64,000 bases of DNA from an uncultured Bacteroides sp. (lineage in GTDB: Bacteria > Bacteroidota > Bacteroidia > Bacteroidales > Bacteroidaceae): contig NZ_CAUCSQ010000009.1 in NCBI RefSeq assembly GCF_958445495.1, forward strand, positions 60,566 through 124,565, read 5' to 3'. The first letter of the stretch is position 1; each line of letters begins with the position of its first letter. This document shows, in pieces, positions 16,234-25,165 of the stretch. The translations under genes were made by a program, and so were the position numbers. The notes beneath the pieces were generated by a model, which worked only from the letters and a program-made list of their open reading frames with translations, did no database searches and was not told the origin of the DNA.

Positions 16234-18270
16234 ATGACGGGTAAACTGACAGTATTCATTTGTTTTTTTATTAACTTATACACAATTTCAGCGGTACGGG
16301 CAGGTGAAAACCACCTGCTCCCCTTGCCGCAAAAGTACGTTTCTCTCAATACCTCTTTTCGATGGGGCGAAGTAAGGCTTTCCACGCCTGTACTTCAACG
16401 GGAATGGGAAGATTTTATCCTCGAAATGAAAGGAACGGTTTCACCGGAAGCCGCCCGTTCCGTTGAGGTAAGATTATCGGCCTCATTGCCCGAAGTTCCG
16501 GTGAATCAGGAGGAAGCCTATAAACTGGACGTTACCGGAAAGCGGATTGTCATCGAGGCTGTAACGGTTCGTGGCATCTATTGGGCGATGCAGACGTTGA
16601 GGCAACTGGTGGAGAAGAAAAGGACGGGAATGCAGGTTCGGGGCTGTGCCATTGTCGATTGGCCGGCTTTCCGCATCCGCGGATTCATGCAGGACGTGGG
16701 GCGCAGTTATGTTTCAATGGAGGAACTGAAACGGGAAATAGCCGTATTGTCCGGATTTAAAATCAATGTTTTTCATTGGCATCTGACTGAGAATCAAGCT
16801 TGGCGCCTGGAAAGTAAGGTTTTTCCGATGCTCAATGACAGTGCGAATATGCTCCGGATGCCCGGCAAATATTATACTTTGGAGGAAGCGAAAGAGCTGG
16901 TCGCATTCTGCAAGGCGCATCAGGTGATGCTTATCCCGGAGATAGATATGCCGGGGCATAGTGCGGCGTTTGTCCGCGCTTTCCGCCATGACATGCAGAG
17001 CCCGGAGGGAATGAAGATTTTGAAACTTCTGCTGGATGAGGTTTGTGAAACGTTTGATGTGCCTTATCTTCATATAGGAACGGATGAGGTGAAGTTTACG
17101 AATCCCCGGTTTGTGCCGGAAATGGTTGCCTATATACGTTCCAAAGGCAAGAAGGTGATTTCGTGGAACCCGGGATGGCATTATAAACCGGGAGAGGTTG
17201 ACATGACTCAGCTTTGGAGTTACCGGGGGAAAGCGCAGGGAGGGATTCCCGCTATCGACTCCCGTTTTCACTATCTGAATCATTTCGATACGTTCGGCGA
17301 TATAATCGCTTTATATCATAGCCGGGTTGGTAATGAAGAGCAGGGGAGTGACGGGATTGCTGGGACGATTATGGCGGTTTGGAATGACCGGCTGGTGGGT
17401 TCCGAACGGGAAATGATTGCCGGGAACAATTTTTATCCGAATATGCTGGCGATGGCGGAACGGGCATGGAAAGGCGGGGGAACCGAATATTTTGACAAGC
17501 GGGGAACGATGCTTCCTACGGACAGGCAGTCGGAACCGTTTCTGGAGTTTGCCGATTTTGAACGTCGCCTGTTATGGCATAAGGAACATACGTTTGCCGG
17601 CTATCCGTTTGCATACGTCCGGCAGACTGACGTGAGATGGAATATCACAGAGGCCTTTCCCAACGGCGGTGATTTGGGGCGTTCCTTTCCGCCGGAGGAA
17701 ACCCTGCGAACGGGAGAAGTCCTGCCAAACAGTTATGATTATGAAGGGAAGGTTTACCAGGTCCGTCCGGCCGTTGGCGCAGGAATTTACCTGCGTCATG
17801 TGTGGGGTACATTGATGCCTGCATTCTATAAAGAACCGAAAGAGAACCATACGGCTTATGCCTATACTTATGTTTATTCTCCTAAAGAACAGACCGTGGG
17901 GCTGTGGGCGGAATTTCAGAATTACAGCCGTTCGGAGGCGGACCTTCCTCCTTTGCCGGGTAAGTGGGACTATAAAGGAAGCCGCATCTGGATTAATGAC
18001 CGGGAAATACTTCCTCCGGTTTGGACGGCCGTTCACCGGACCAGGAGCTATGAAATAGCTTTGGGCAATGAGAACTGCGTGGTGCGCCCGCCCATAGAGG
18101 TGAACCTGCACAAGGGTTGGAACAAGGTTTTCTTGAAATTGCCGGTCGGAAAATTCAACACTCCTGAGGTGCGGCTGGTAAAATGGATGTTCACCGCGGT
18201 TTTTGTCACTCTTGACGGACAGAAGGCTGTAGACGGGCTTGTTTATTCTCCTGAAAGAAATTTGAAATAA
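16234..18270 (+). CDS. Beta-N-acetylhexosaminidase, GH20 (first)
   Basis: A 678-residue secreted enzyme (signal peptide to about residue 22, VRAGE). A GH20b domain occupies roughly 30-125 and the (beta/alpha)8 catalytic barrel about 130-470, with the catalytic Asp284-Glu285 pair in HIGTDEV. The usual GGDE is GTDE here. The C-terminal 200 residues form a further beta-rich domain (LWAEFQNYSRSEADLP, GWNKVFLKLPVG). The family removes terminal GlcNAc or GalNAc by substrate-assisted retaining hydrolysis. It sits between the sialidase and esterase genes, so it likely acts after desialylation. The SGNH gene follows after 7 bases. Confidence 0.93.
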   Translation: MTGKLTVFICFFINLYTISAVRAGENHLLPLPQKYVSLNTSFRWGEVRLSTPVLQREWEDFILEMKGTVSPEAARSVEVRLSASLPEVPVNQEEAYKLDVTGKRIVIEAVTVRGIYWAMQTLRQLVEKKRTGMQVRGCAIVDWPAFRIRGFMQDVGRSYVSMEELKREIAVLSGFKINVFHWHLTENQAWRLESKVFPMLNDSANMLRMPGKYYTLEEAKELVAFCKAHQVMLIPEIDMPGHSAAFVRAFRHDMQSPEGMKILKLLLDEVCETFDVPYLHIGTDEVKFTNPRFVPEMVAYIRSKGKKVISWNPGWHYKPGEVDMTQLWSYRGKAQGGIPAIDSRFHYLNHFDTFGDIIALYHSRVGNEEQGSDGIAGTIMAVWNDRLVGSEREMIAGNNFYPNMLAMAERAWKGGGTEYFDKRGTMLPTDRQSEPFLEFADFERRLLWHKEHTFAGYPFAYVRQTDVRWNITEAFPNGGDLGRSFPPEETLRTGEVLPNSYDYEGKVYQVRPAVGAGIYLRHVWGTLMPAFYKEPKENHTAYAYTYVYSPKEQTVGLWAEFQNYSRSEADLPPLPGKWDYKGSRIWINDREILPPVWTAVHRTRSYEIALGNENCVVRPPIEVNLHKGWNKVFLKLPVGKFNTPEVRLVKWMFTAVFVTLDGQKAVDGLVYSPERNLK

Positions 18271-18277
18271 AACGGAT

Positions 18278-18943
18278 ATGAAAAAACTTTTTCTTTTGAT
18301 GGTTCTGATGTCACTGCCTCTTGTCTGCCGTGCGCAGGAACGCAAATATTCGACATTTTATTATCAGCGCGCCACGTTGTTCGAGCAACTGCCCGTTACC
18401 TCCAGGGACATTGTTTTTTTAGGGAACAGCATTACGAACGGAGCCGAATGGGGAGAACTTTTCAATGACAGTCGCGTGAAAAACCGGGGAATCAGCGGAG
18501 ATGTCTGTATGGGGGTATATGACCGGTTGGATGCCATATTGAAAGGAAATCCCGCCAAGATATTCCTTCTGATTGGTATTAACGATGTGAGCAGGGGAAC
18601 TCCGTGCGACACTATCGTTGCACGTATCGGTATGATTGTGCGGAAGATAAAGATGGATTCTCCGAAAACGGAATTGTATGTGCAAAGCATCCTTCCGGTG
18701 ACCGACTGTTATAAAATGTTCCGGGGGCATACTGCCCGTTGGCGGGATATTCCTGAAATCAACGGGAAGCTGGAGGTTTTGGCGGAGAAGGAGGGAGTTG
18801 CCTATATAGATTTGTACTCTCATTTTACGGATAAGAAAACCGGAAAGATGAATGAGGATTATACGAATGACGGCCTGCATCTTTTGGGGGCAGGCTATCT
18901 GAAATGGGTGGAGATAATAAGGCCTTATGTAGAAAAGAAATGA
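18278..18943 (+). CDS. SGNH/GDSL-family esterase, secreted
   Basis: A 221-residue protein with signal peptide (to about residue 19, CRAQE). SGNH blocks: block I VFLGNSITNG with the nucleophile Ser, block II Gly in NRGISGD, block III LLIGINDVS with Asn, and block V NDGLHLLGAGY with Asp and His. It should de-acetylate a sugar, probably O-acetylated sialic acid or GlcNAc given its position. Its stop codon overlaps the start of the large esterase by 4 bases (ATGA), so the two are translationally coupled. It resembles the N-terminal SGNH domain of that next protein, suggesting a shared origin. Confidence 0.9.
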   Translation: MKKLFLLMVLMSLPLVCRAQERKYSTFYYQRATLFEQLPVTSRDIVFLGNSITNGAEWGELFNDSRVKNRGISGDVCMGVYDRLDAILKGNPAKIFLLIGINDVSRGTPCDTIVARIGMIVRKIKMDSPKTELYVQSILPVTDCYKMFRGHTARWRDIPEINGKLEVLAEKEGVAYIDLYSHFTDKKTGKMNEDYTNDGLHLLGAGYLKWVEIIRPYVEKK

Positions 18944-21900
18944 TGAGAAAGAGTATAATATTATTATTCTGTTTGTTCGTTTGCGGGGTGGTATTCGCTC
19001 AAAAACGGGTGAAAGTGGCATGTGTCGGAAACAGTATTACGTATGGCGCCGGCTTGTCCGACCGTGCGACGCAGGCTTATCCCGCGCAGTTGCAGCAGTT
19101 GTTGGGTGAACGTTATAAGGTCGGGAATTTCGGGAAGTCCGGGGCTACTCTGCTGAATAAAGGGCATCGCCCGTATATCGGACAGGAGGAGTATCGGAAG
19201 GCGCTCGATTTTGCTGGTGACATCGTTGTCATCCATTTGGGAATCAATGACACTGACCCCCGTGACTGGCCGGGCTATCGCGATTTCTTCGTAAAGGATT
19301 ACCTGTCTCTGATAGACTCTTTCCGGCAGGTGAATCCGGATTGCAGGATTCTGATTGCGAGGCTGACGCCGATTGCCGACCGCCATCCCCGTTTCGAATC
19401 CGGTACACGCGACTGGCACGGCCAAATCCAACAGGCCATTGAAACGGTGGCGCGTTATGCCGGAGTCCGGTTGATAGATTTCCACGAACCGCTTTATCCT
19501 TATCCTTTCGTCCTGACGGATGGCATACATCCCAATGCCGAAGGTGCGGGGATGCTTGCAAAAACTGTTTATTCTGCAATAACCGGCGATTACGGCGGGC
19601 TGCGGTTATCCGGACTTTATACGGATAAGATGGTGTTGCAGCACGGTTGTCCGCTGACTATCCGCGGAATGGCCGACGCCGGGGAGAGGGTAACGGTCGG
19701 CATAGCCGGTCAACGGCAGACGGTGGAAACCGCTTTCGACGGGAAATGGGAAGTTACTCTCCAGCCTTTGAAGGCCGGCGGTCCCTATACGTTGACTGTC
19801 TGCACCGGGAAAAGGAAGCTCCGGTACAATGATGTGCTGGCAGGTGAGGTTTGGCTGTGTTCCGGGCAATCCAATATGGAATTTATGTTGAAAGCCGCTT
19901 CCACCGCCGGGCGGGATATTCCCCGTTCGGGCAATCCCGGCATCCGTCTGTTCGATATGAAAGCGCGTTGGATGACATATCCGGTGGAGTGGGAAAGTTC
20001 GGTTCTCGATTCTTTGAATCATCTTCAATATTACACTGCCGCGAAATGGGAAACGTGCAGTCCGGAAACCGCCGCCTCTTTTTCTGCTGTGGCGTATTAT
20101 TTCGGAAAGATGCTTCAAGACAGCCTGCAAGTGCCGGTCGGCCTGATTTGTAATGCTGTGGGCGGTTCGCCTACGGAATCATGGATTGACCGGAATTCTT
20201 TGGAGTATCATTTTCCCACTATTCTCCGTGATTGGAAGAGGAATAATTTTATTCAGGATTGGGTGCGCGGACGGGCCGGCCTTAATATAAGGAAGGCGAC
20301 GGATAAATTGCAGCGCCATCCTTATGAGCCTTGTTATTTGTACGAGTCCGGTATCCGCCCGCTGGAGCAATATCCTATTAAAGGGGTGATATGGTATCAG
20401 GGCGAATCGAATGCCCATAACTATGAAGCCCATGAGAAACTTTTCAAGTTGCTCGTCGGCAGTTGGCGCAAAAACTGGAATAACGAGTCTCTGCCGTTCT
20501 ATTATGTGCAGCTATCGAGCATCGACCGTCCCTCATGGCCTTGGTTCCGTGATAGCCAGCGCAGGATGATGAGGGAGATTCCCCATACGGGCATGGCTGT
20601 TTCCAGCGACCACGGCGATTCGCTGAATGTGCATCCGGTAAATAAGAAACCGGTGGGAGAGCGTCTGGCCCGCTGGGCATTGAACAAGACTTACAACAGG
20701 TCTCAGGTGATTCCTTCGGGTCCGCTGTTCCGTCAGGCTGATTTTCGCGACGGCGCCGTTTATGTCGCTTTTGATTATGCCGAAGGTTTGGGAACTTCGG
20801 ACGGTTCTCCGATACGTACTTTTGAAGTGGCGGAGACGGAGGGGCTTTATTTTCCGGCAACGGCAGAGGTAATGGCGGAGTCTGCATGTATTAAGGTATA
20901 TAGCAACCGAGTGAGGCGTCCCCGTTATGTCCGCTACGGCTGGCAGCCTTTCACCAGGGCGAATCTGGTAAATGAAGCCGGGCTGCCCGCTTCCACTTTC
21001 AGGGCCGAAGCGCCGGAATCTTTCATCCGGGGTGTCCGGTTGCAGAAGATGAAGGGTTTCCCGGAGTCGGAGAGAGGTATCGGTTCAGGCGTTTCCGCCT
21101 GTTATGCGGGGACCTTGGACGGGAAGTTATTCGTGGCAGGCGGTTGTAACTTTCCCGGAACACCTGCCAGCGAAGGCGGAAAGAAGAAATATTACCGGGG
21201 TATCTATGCGGCGGAAATGAATCCCGATTCTCTGTTGTTCTGGCGCAAGGTCGGCGAACTTCCTTCGCCTGCCGCATACGGTGTTTCCGTATCTTGTCCT
21301 GACGGTATTGTCTGTGCGGGCGGTATGAATGGCCGGGGTGCACTGGCTGCCGTTTACAAAATCCGGTGGGACGAAAGGAAAGGCAAGGTTGCCTTGGAGA
21401 CATTGCCTGATTTGCCTTACGCATTGGATAATATGTATGGGACTCTGGTTGGTAACCGTCTTTTCATCACAGGTGGAAACAGGAATGGAAAACCTTCGAA
21501 TTCTTTTCTTTGCCTTGATTTGGACAATCTTGAGGCAGGTTGGCAAAGTCTTCCCGAATTTCCCGGAGCAGCACGGGTGCAACCTGTCTGTGCCGGACAA
21601 CGCAAGGGTGACGAAACCCGTATCTACCTGTGGGGAGGATTCGCGGCTTCCGTAGATGGCAGACCCGCTACGCTTTCTACCGACGGTTATTGTTATTCGT
21701 CCGTTTCCCGGCAGTGGACTCCCGTAGCTACGCCGGCGGGAGATGACGGGGAAACTGTGTCTTTGGGTGGTGGAATGGCCGTTGCTGTGAATGACAGTCT
21801 GATTCTTTGCACGGGCGGAGTGAACAAAGATATTTTCCTTGCGGCTCTCCGGCATCCTGAAAAGGATTACCTCCTTCATCCTGTGGAATGGTATAAGTTC

Positions 21901-22098
21901 AATGACCGGATATTGGTGTATAACGCTAATCGGAATATTTGGCAGGAGGTTGCCCGTACCCCGCAAACGGCTCGTGCCGGAGCTGCATTGGCAGGGTGGA
22001 ATAAAACTTTTTACAATATAAACGGAGAATTGAAACCGGGTGTACGTACTCCTGAAATTATAAAGATTACGGTTGAAACACGGGACTTTGCCGAATAA
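18940..22098 (+). CDS. estA: Sialate O-acetylesterase fused to a kelch-type mutarotase/epimerase
   Basis: A 1052-residue protein in three parts. After a signal peptide (to about residue 20, VFAQ) comes an SGNH domain (about 22-215; CVGNSITYG, GINDTDP, DGIHPNAEG). Next is a sialate O-acetylesterase domain (about 230-690; CSGQSNMEF with Ser311, VGGSPTESW, WYQGESN). The last is a kelch beta-propeller (about 710-1050; VAGGCNFPGT, CAGGMNG, ITGGNRNGKPSN) like the NanM-type N-acetylneuraminate epimerase/mutarotase family. It would strip O-acetyl groups and convert the released sialic acid anomer. Start 18940 overlaps the previous stop; an earlier ATG (18904) lacks a clean signal peptide. Confidence 0.92.
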   Translation: MMRKSIILLFCLFVCGVVFAQKRVKVACVGNSITYGAGLSDRATQAYPAQLQQLLGERYKVGNFGKSGATLLNKGHRPYIGQEEYRKALDFAGDIVVIHLGINDTDPRDWPGYRDFFVKDYLSLIDSFRQVNPDCRILIARLTPIADRHPRFESGTRDWHGQIQQAIETVARYAGVRLIDFHEPLYPYPFVLTDGIHPNAEGAGMLAKTVYSAITGDYGGLRLSGLYTDKMVLQHGCPLTIRGMADAGERVTVGIAGQRQTVETAFDGKWEVTLQPLKAGGPYTLTVCTGKRKLRYNDVLAGEVWLCSGQSNMEFMLKAASTAGRDIPRSGNPGIRLFDMKARWMTYPVEWESSVLDSLNHLQYYTAAKWETCSPETAASFSAVAYYFGKMLQDSLQVPVGLICNAVGGSPTESWIDRNSLEYHFPTILRDWKRNNFIQDWVRGRAGLNIRKATDKLQRHPYEPCYLYESGIRPLEQYPIKGVIWYQGESNAHNYEAHEKLFKLLVGSWRKNWNNESLPFYYVQLSSIDRPSWPWFRDSQRRMMREIPHTGMAVSSDHGDSLNVHPVNKKPVGERLARWALNKTYNRSQVIPSGPLFRQADFRDGAVYVAFDYAEGLGTSDGSPIRTFEVAETEGLYFPATAEVMAESACIKVYSNRVRRPRYVRYGWQPFTRANLVNEAGLPASTFRAEAPESFIRGVRLQKMKGFPESERGIGSGVSACYAGTLDGKLFVAGGCNFPGTPASEGGKKKYYRGIYAAEMNPDSLLFWRKVGELPSPAAYGVSVSCPDGIVCAGGMNGRGALAAVYKIRWDERKGKVALETLPDLPYALDNMYGTLVGNRLFITGGNRNGKPSNSFLCLDLDNLEAGWQSLPEFPGAARVQPVCAGQRKGDETRIYLWGGFAASVDGRPATLSTDGYCYSSVSRQWTPVATPAGDDGETVSLGGGMAVAVNDSLILCTGGVNKDIFLAALRHPEKDYLLHPVEWYKFNDRILVYNANRNIWQEVARTPQTARAGAALAGWNKTFYNINGELKPGVRTPEIIKITVETRDFAE

Positions 22099-22141
22099 AG
22101 ACACGACGGTCGGAGAAAAAACGATAGTTGGGAAGAGTAAA

Positions 22142-22245
22142 GAGACAACGTTCGTAAGGGGCTGAAAAGATAACGTTCGTAAGAGGTTGAAAAGACAACG
22201 TTCAGGAAGAAGTTGGAAAAGACAATATTCAGAAAAAATTAAAGA
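22142..22245 (+). repeat. Four degenerate tandem copies, 25-27 bases
   Basis: GACAACGTTCGTAAG at 22144, GATAACGTTCGTAAG at 22169, GACAACGTTCAGGAAG at 22194 and GACAATATTCAG at 22221 recur at spacings of 25, 25 and 27 bases, each followed by a G/A-rich tail ending in TTGAAAA. They lie 45 bases after the estA stop within the 434-base gap before the beta-mannosidase. Copies decay toward the 3' side. No ORF is evident. Confidence 0.6.
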
Positions 22246-22272
22246 AGAAACAGTCGAAAACATAAGAATAAT

Positions 22273-22307
22273 GCCGGTTTCTAAAAGTATCTGTTACACC
22301 GGCTTTG
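22273..22307 (+). terminator. Possible weak terminator of the sialidase-estA operon
   Basis: GCCGGT (22273-22278) pairs with ACCGGC (22298-22303), followed by TTTG. The stem is short and the T tract weak. It lies after the tandem repeats and before the promoter at 22498. Confidence 0.4.
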
Positions 22308-22497
22308 TCAAAGCATCCTTTCTTTAGCCTGAATAGATTAAAGAAGGGATTTTTTACCGTGTTTTTCACAGTATTCCGGATAACAGATGTTTTTTTCTTC
22401 CATTATTCCGGCATTTTATATTTTCTTCATTCCTGACCGATTGGCAGATGTACTATATATTTTGTTAAATTATCTGTGAAATCTAAAGGAAAAATAA

Positions 22498-22505
22498 TAT
22501 CTTTG
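22498..22505 (+). promoter_or_regulatory. -7 element of the beta-mannosidase operon
   Basis: TATCTTTG matches TAnnTTTG exactly and is identical to the sialidase -7 box. The -33 region is poor (CTGT/TGTG at the right distance). Transcription should begin near 22512, downstream of the first possible ATG (22476), so translation starts at 22533 or 22536. Confidence 0.6.
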
Positions 22506-22532
22506 ACACCGTTAATATCTAATACCCCCACT

Positions 22533-25127
22533 ATGATGATTAATTTGACCGGAAGAAAAGCTCAAATAGCGTGCGGACTACTCTGCTGTTGCAGCTTGGC
22601 CTATGCCCAAAGCAATGATAATTCGGAAGTTTTGACTTTGCACACAGGTTGGGAGTTTTCTCAAGCAGGCACAGAGCTGTGGCGCGCTGCCGAAGTGCCC
22701 GGTACGGTGCATCAGGACCTTATTCATCATAACCTCATTCCCAATCCTTTTTACGGTACTAACGAACAGAAAATCCAGTGGGTGGAAAATGAAGACTGGG
22801 AATACAGGACCGCTTTCACAGTCACCGCCGGACAATTGGAACGTGACGATGCCCAGCTCATATTTGAGGGGCTTGACACTTATGCCGACGTTTACCTCAA
22901 CGGGGCATTGCTGCTGAAAGCCGACAATATGTTCGTGGGTTATACGCTTCCCGTCAAACAACATCTTCGTCTCGGAGAGAATCTCCTTCACGTCTATTTT
23001 CATTCACCCATCCGGCAGACGCTGCCTCAATACGCTTCGAACGGATTCAATTACCCCGCCGATAACGACCACCACGAGAAACATCTGAGCGTGTTCTCCC
23101 GTAAAGCTCCTTACAGCTACGGTTGGGACTGGGGAATCCGCATGGTAACCAGCGGGATATGGCGACCGGTGACCCTCCGTTTTTATGATGCCGCCTCTAT
23201 CAGCGACTATCATGTGAAGCAACTCTCCCTGACCGACCGGGTGGCAAAGTTGTCCAATGAGTTGGAGATAAACAACATACTTCCCCGATCGGTGGAGGCG
23301 GAAGTGAAAATCACTGTTTCGTTTGAAGGAGAACAGGAATCCGCCGTCAGCCGGACTGTCACCTTGCAACCCGGTATCAACAGTGTCCGTATCCCTGTGG
23401 AAATCCTCTCGCCGGTACGCTGGATGCCGAACGGCTGGGGGAAAGCGGCTTTATACGACTTTTCCGCCCGAATCGCCGTTCAAGGCGATATCGTTGCCGA
23501 GCGTTCCCACCGCATCGGCCTGCGTACCGTTCGCCTGGTAAATGAAAAAGACAAAGACGGGGAGTCTTTCTATTTCGAGGTAAACGGCATCCCGATGTTT
23601 GCCAAAGGAGCTAACTACATACCGCAGGACGCCTTGCTGACTAACGTAACCGCCGAACGCTACCGGACTCTGTTCAGGGATATCCGGGAGGCGAATATGA
23701 ACGTTATCCGTGTATGGGGGGGCGGGACTTACGAAGACGACCGTTTTTATGATTTGGCGGACGAGAATGGAATCCTGATATGGCAGGATTTCATGTTTGC
23801 CTGTACTTCTTATCCGTCTGATACCGCGTTCTTGAAAAGGGTGGAGGCGGAGGCATGCTACAACATCCGCCGTCTGCGCAACCATCCGTCTCTGGCGATG
23901 TGGTGCGGTAACAACGAAATTCTCGAAGCCCTTAAATACTGGGGATTCGAAAAGAAATTCACTCAGGAGGTTTATCAGGAAATGCTCCGCGGTTACGACA
24001 AACTTTTCCGGCGGCTTCTTCCCGCCAAGGTGGAGGAGCTGGATGCCGGGCGTTTCTATATCCATAGCTCGCCTTACTTCGCCAACTGGGGGCGCCCTGA
24101 GTCGTGGGGGACGGGCGACAGCCATAACTGGGGAGTCTGGTACGGGCGGAAACCTTTCGAATCATTGGACACGGAATTGCCCCGTTTCATGAGCGAGTTC
24201 GGTTTCCAGTCTTTTCCGGAGATGAAAACCATCGCTGCATTCGCATCTCCCGAAGACTACCGGCTCGAATCGGAAGTCATGAACGCCCATCAGAAAAGCA
24301 GCATCGGCAACGCTCTGATTCGTACGTATATGGAACGGGACTACATCGTTCCGGAACGCTTCGAGGATTTTGTCTATATCGGGCTTGTTTTGCAGGGGCA
24401 GGGGATACGCCGCGGTTTGGAGGCGCATCGCAGAAACCGCCCGTATTGCATGGGCACTTTATATTGGCAGTTGAATGACAGTTGGCCTGTCGTATCCTGG
24501 TCGGGCATCGACTACTACGGCAACTGGAAAGCCTTGCATTATCAGGCGAAGCGGGCTTTTGCCCCTATTCTCATTAATCCTGTCCAGCAGAATGACAGTC
24601 TCGGTATTTACCTGATATCTGACCTTTTGGATACGGCGGACTGCATGACATTGGAAATGAAGATACTCGACTTTAACGGGAAAAGGCAAGGCAAACCGGT
24701 ACGTCTGGAGTCCCTGACGCTTCCGGCAAACACTTCCTGCTGCGTCTACCGGGTGAAAACCGACACCTGGCTGTCCGGGGAGGAACGCCGGCGCTGCTTC
24801 CTGCAACTGGCATTGAAGGACAAAACGGGACGTACCGTAGCGGAAAACGTCTATTTCTTCGAAAAGACGAAAGATTTGCTGCTGCCCGAAACTGCCATAA
24901 CTTGTAAATTGAAACAGAGCGACGGCAAATGTGAGTTGTCCTTGTTTTCTGCCGGCCTTGCCAAAGATGTCTTTATCGAGGTCCCTGTTCAGGGAGCCCG
25001 GTTCAGCGACAACTTTTTCGACTTGTTGCCCGGAGAACGCAAGACGGTTACGATTACCTCTCCCCATATCGGGAAAGGGGAAAAATTGCCGTTGAAAATC
25101 AGGCATATTCGTGAAACCTATAATTAA
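22533..25127 (+). CDS. Beta-mannosidase, GH2
   Basis: An 864-residue protein with a short signal peptide (MMINLTGRK to SLAYAQ). A jelly-roll GH2 N-terminal domain (GTVHQDLIHHNLIPNPFYGT; WVENEDWEY) is followed by an immunoglobulin-like domain and the TIM barrel. Acid/base Glu462 lies in WCGNNEI and nucleophile Glu555 in FMSEFGF. The family cleaves terminal beta-1,4-mannose, as at the core of N-glycans (Man-beta-1,4-GlcNAc), which fits the three hexosaminidases and the sialidase. The start was set by the promoter at 22498. It is the first gene of a second enzyme operon; the next gene follows after 38 bases. Confidence 0.94.
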   Translation: MMINLTGRKAQIACGLLCCCSLAYAQSNDNSEVLTLHTGWEFSQAGTELWRAAEVPGTVHQDLIHHNLIPNPFYGTNEQKIQWVENEDWEYRTAFTVTAGQLERDDAQLIFEGLDTYADVYLNGALLLKADNMFVGYTLPVKQHLRLGENLLHVYFHSPIRQTLPQYASNGFNYPADNDHHEKHLSVFSRKAPYSYGWDWGIRMVTSGIWRPVTLRFYDAASISDYHVKQLSLTDRVAKLSNELEINNILPRSVEAEVKITVSFEGEQESAVSRTVTLQPGINSVRIPVEILSPVRWMPNGWGKAALYDFSARIAVQGDIVAERSHRIGLRTVRLVNEKDKDGESFYFEVNGIPMFAKGANYIPQDALLTNVTAERYRTLFRDIREANMNVIRVWGGGTYEDDRFYDLADENGILIWQDFMFACTSYPSDTAFLKRVEAEACYNIRRLRNHPSLAMWCGNNEILEALKYWGFEKKFTQEVYQEMLRGYDKLFRRLLPAKVEELDAGRFYIHSSPYFANWGRPESWGTGDSHNWGVWYGRKPFESLDTELPRFMSEFGFQSFPEMKTIAAFASPEDYRLESEVMNAHQKSSIGNALIRTYMERDYIVPERFEDFVYIGLVLQGQGIRRGLEAHRRNRPYCMGTLYWQLNDSWPVVSWSGIDYYGNWKALHYQAKRAFAPILINPVQQNDSLGIYLISDLLDTADCMTLEMKILDFNGKRQGKPVRLESLTLPANTSCCVYRVKTDTWLSGEERRRCFLQLALKDKTGRTVAENVYFFEKTKDLLLPETAITCKLKQSDGKCELSLFSAGLAKDVFIEVPVQGARFSDNFFDLLPGERKTVTITSPHIGKGEKLPLKIRHIRETYN

Positions 25128-25165
25128 ATAATCTATTAGTAACTTAACACTTAATTTTTTAGTTT

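Noticed and set aside
18904..18939. Longer esterase N-terminus starting at 18904
   Set aside because: It adds 12 polar residues before a good signal peptide and lies within the SGNH gene; ATGA coupling at 18940 is more natural.
22142..22245. ACGTTCGT copies as invertase sites (similar to known B. fragilis inversion motifs)
   Set aside because: All copies are in direct orientation and no inverted partner was seen nearby, so inversion is not supported.
21127..22263. 378-codon frame antisense to the esterase propeller
   Set aside because: Shadow of a GC-rich gene; the product is Arg/Ser/Pro-rich with no motifs, and the sense frame has clear domains.
22476..22532. Longer beta-mannosidase N-terminus starting at 22476
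   Set aside because: The -7 box at 22498-22505 lies inside it.
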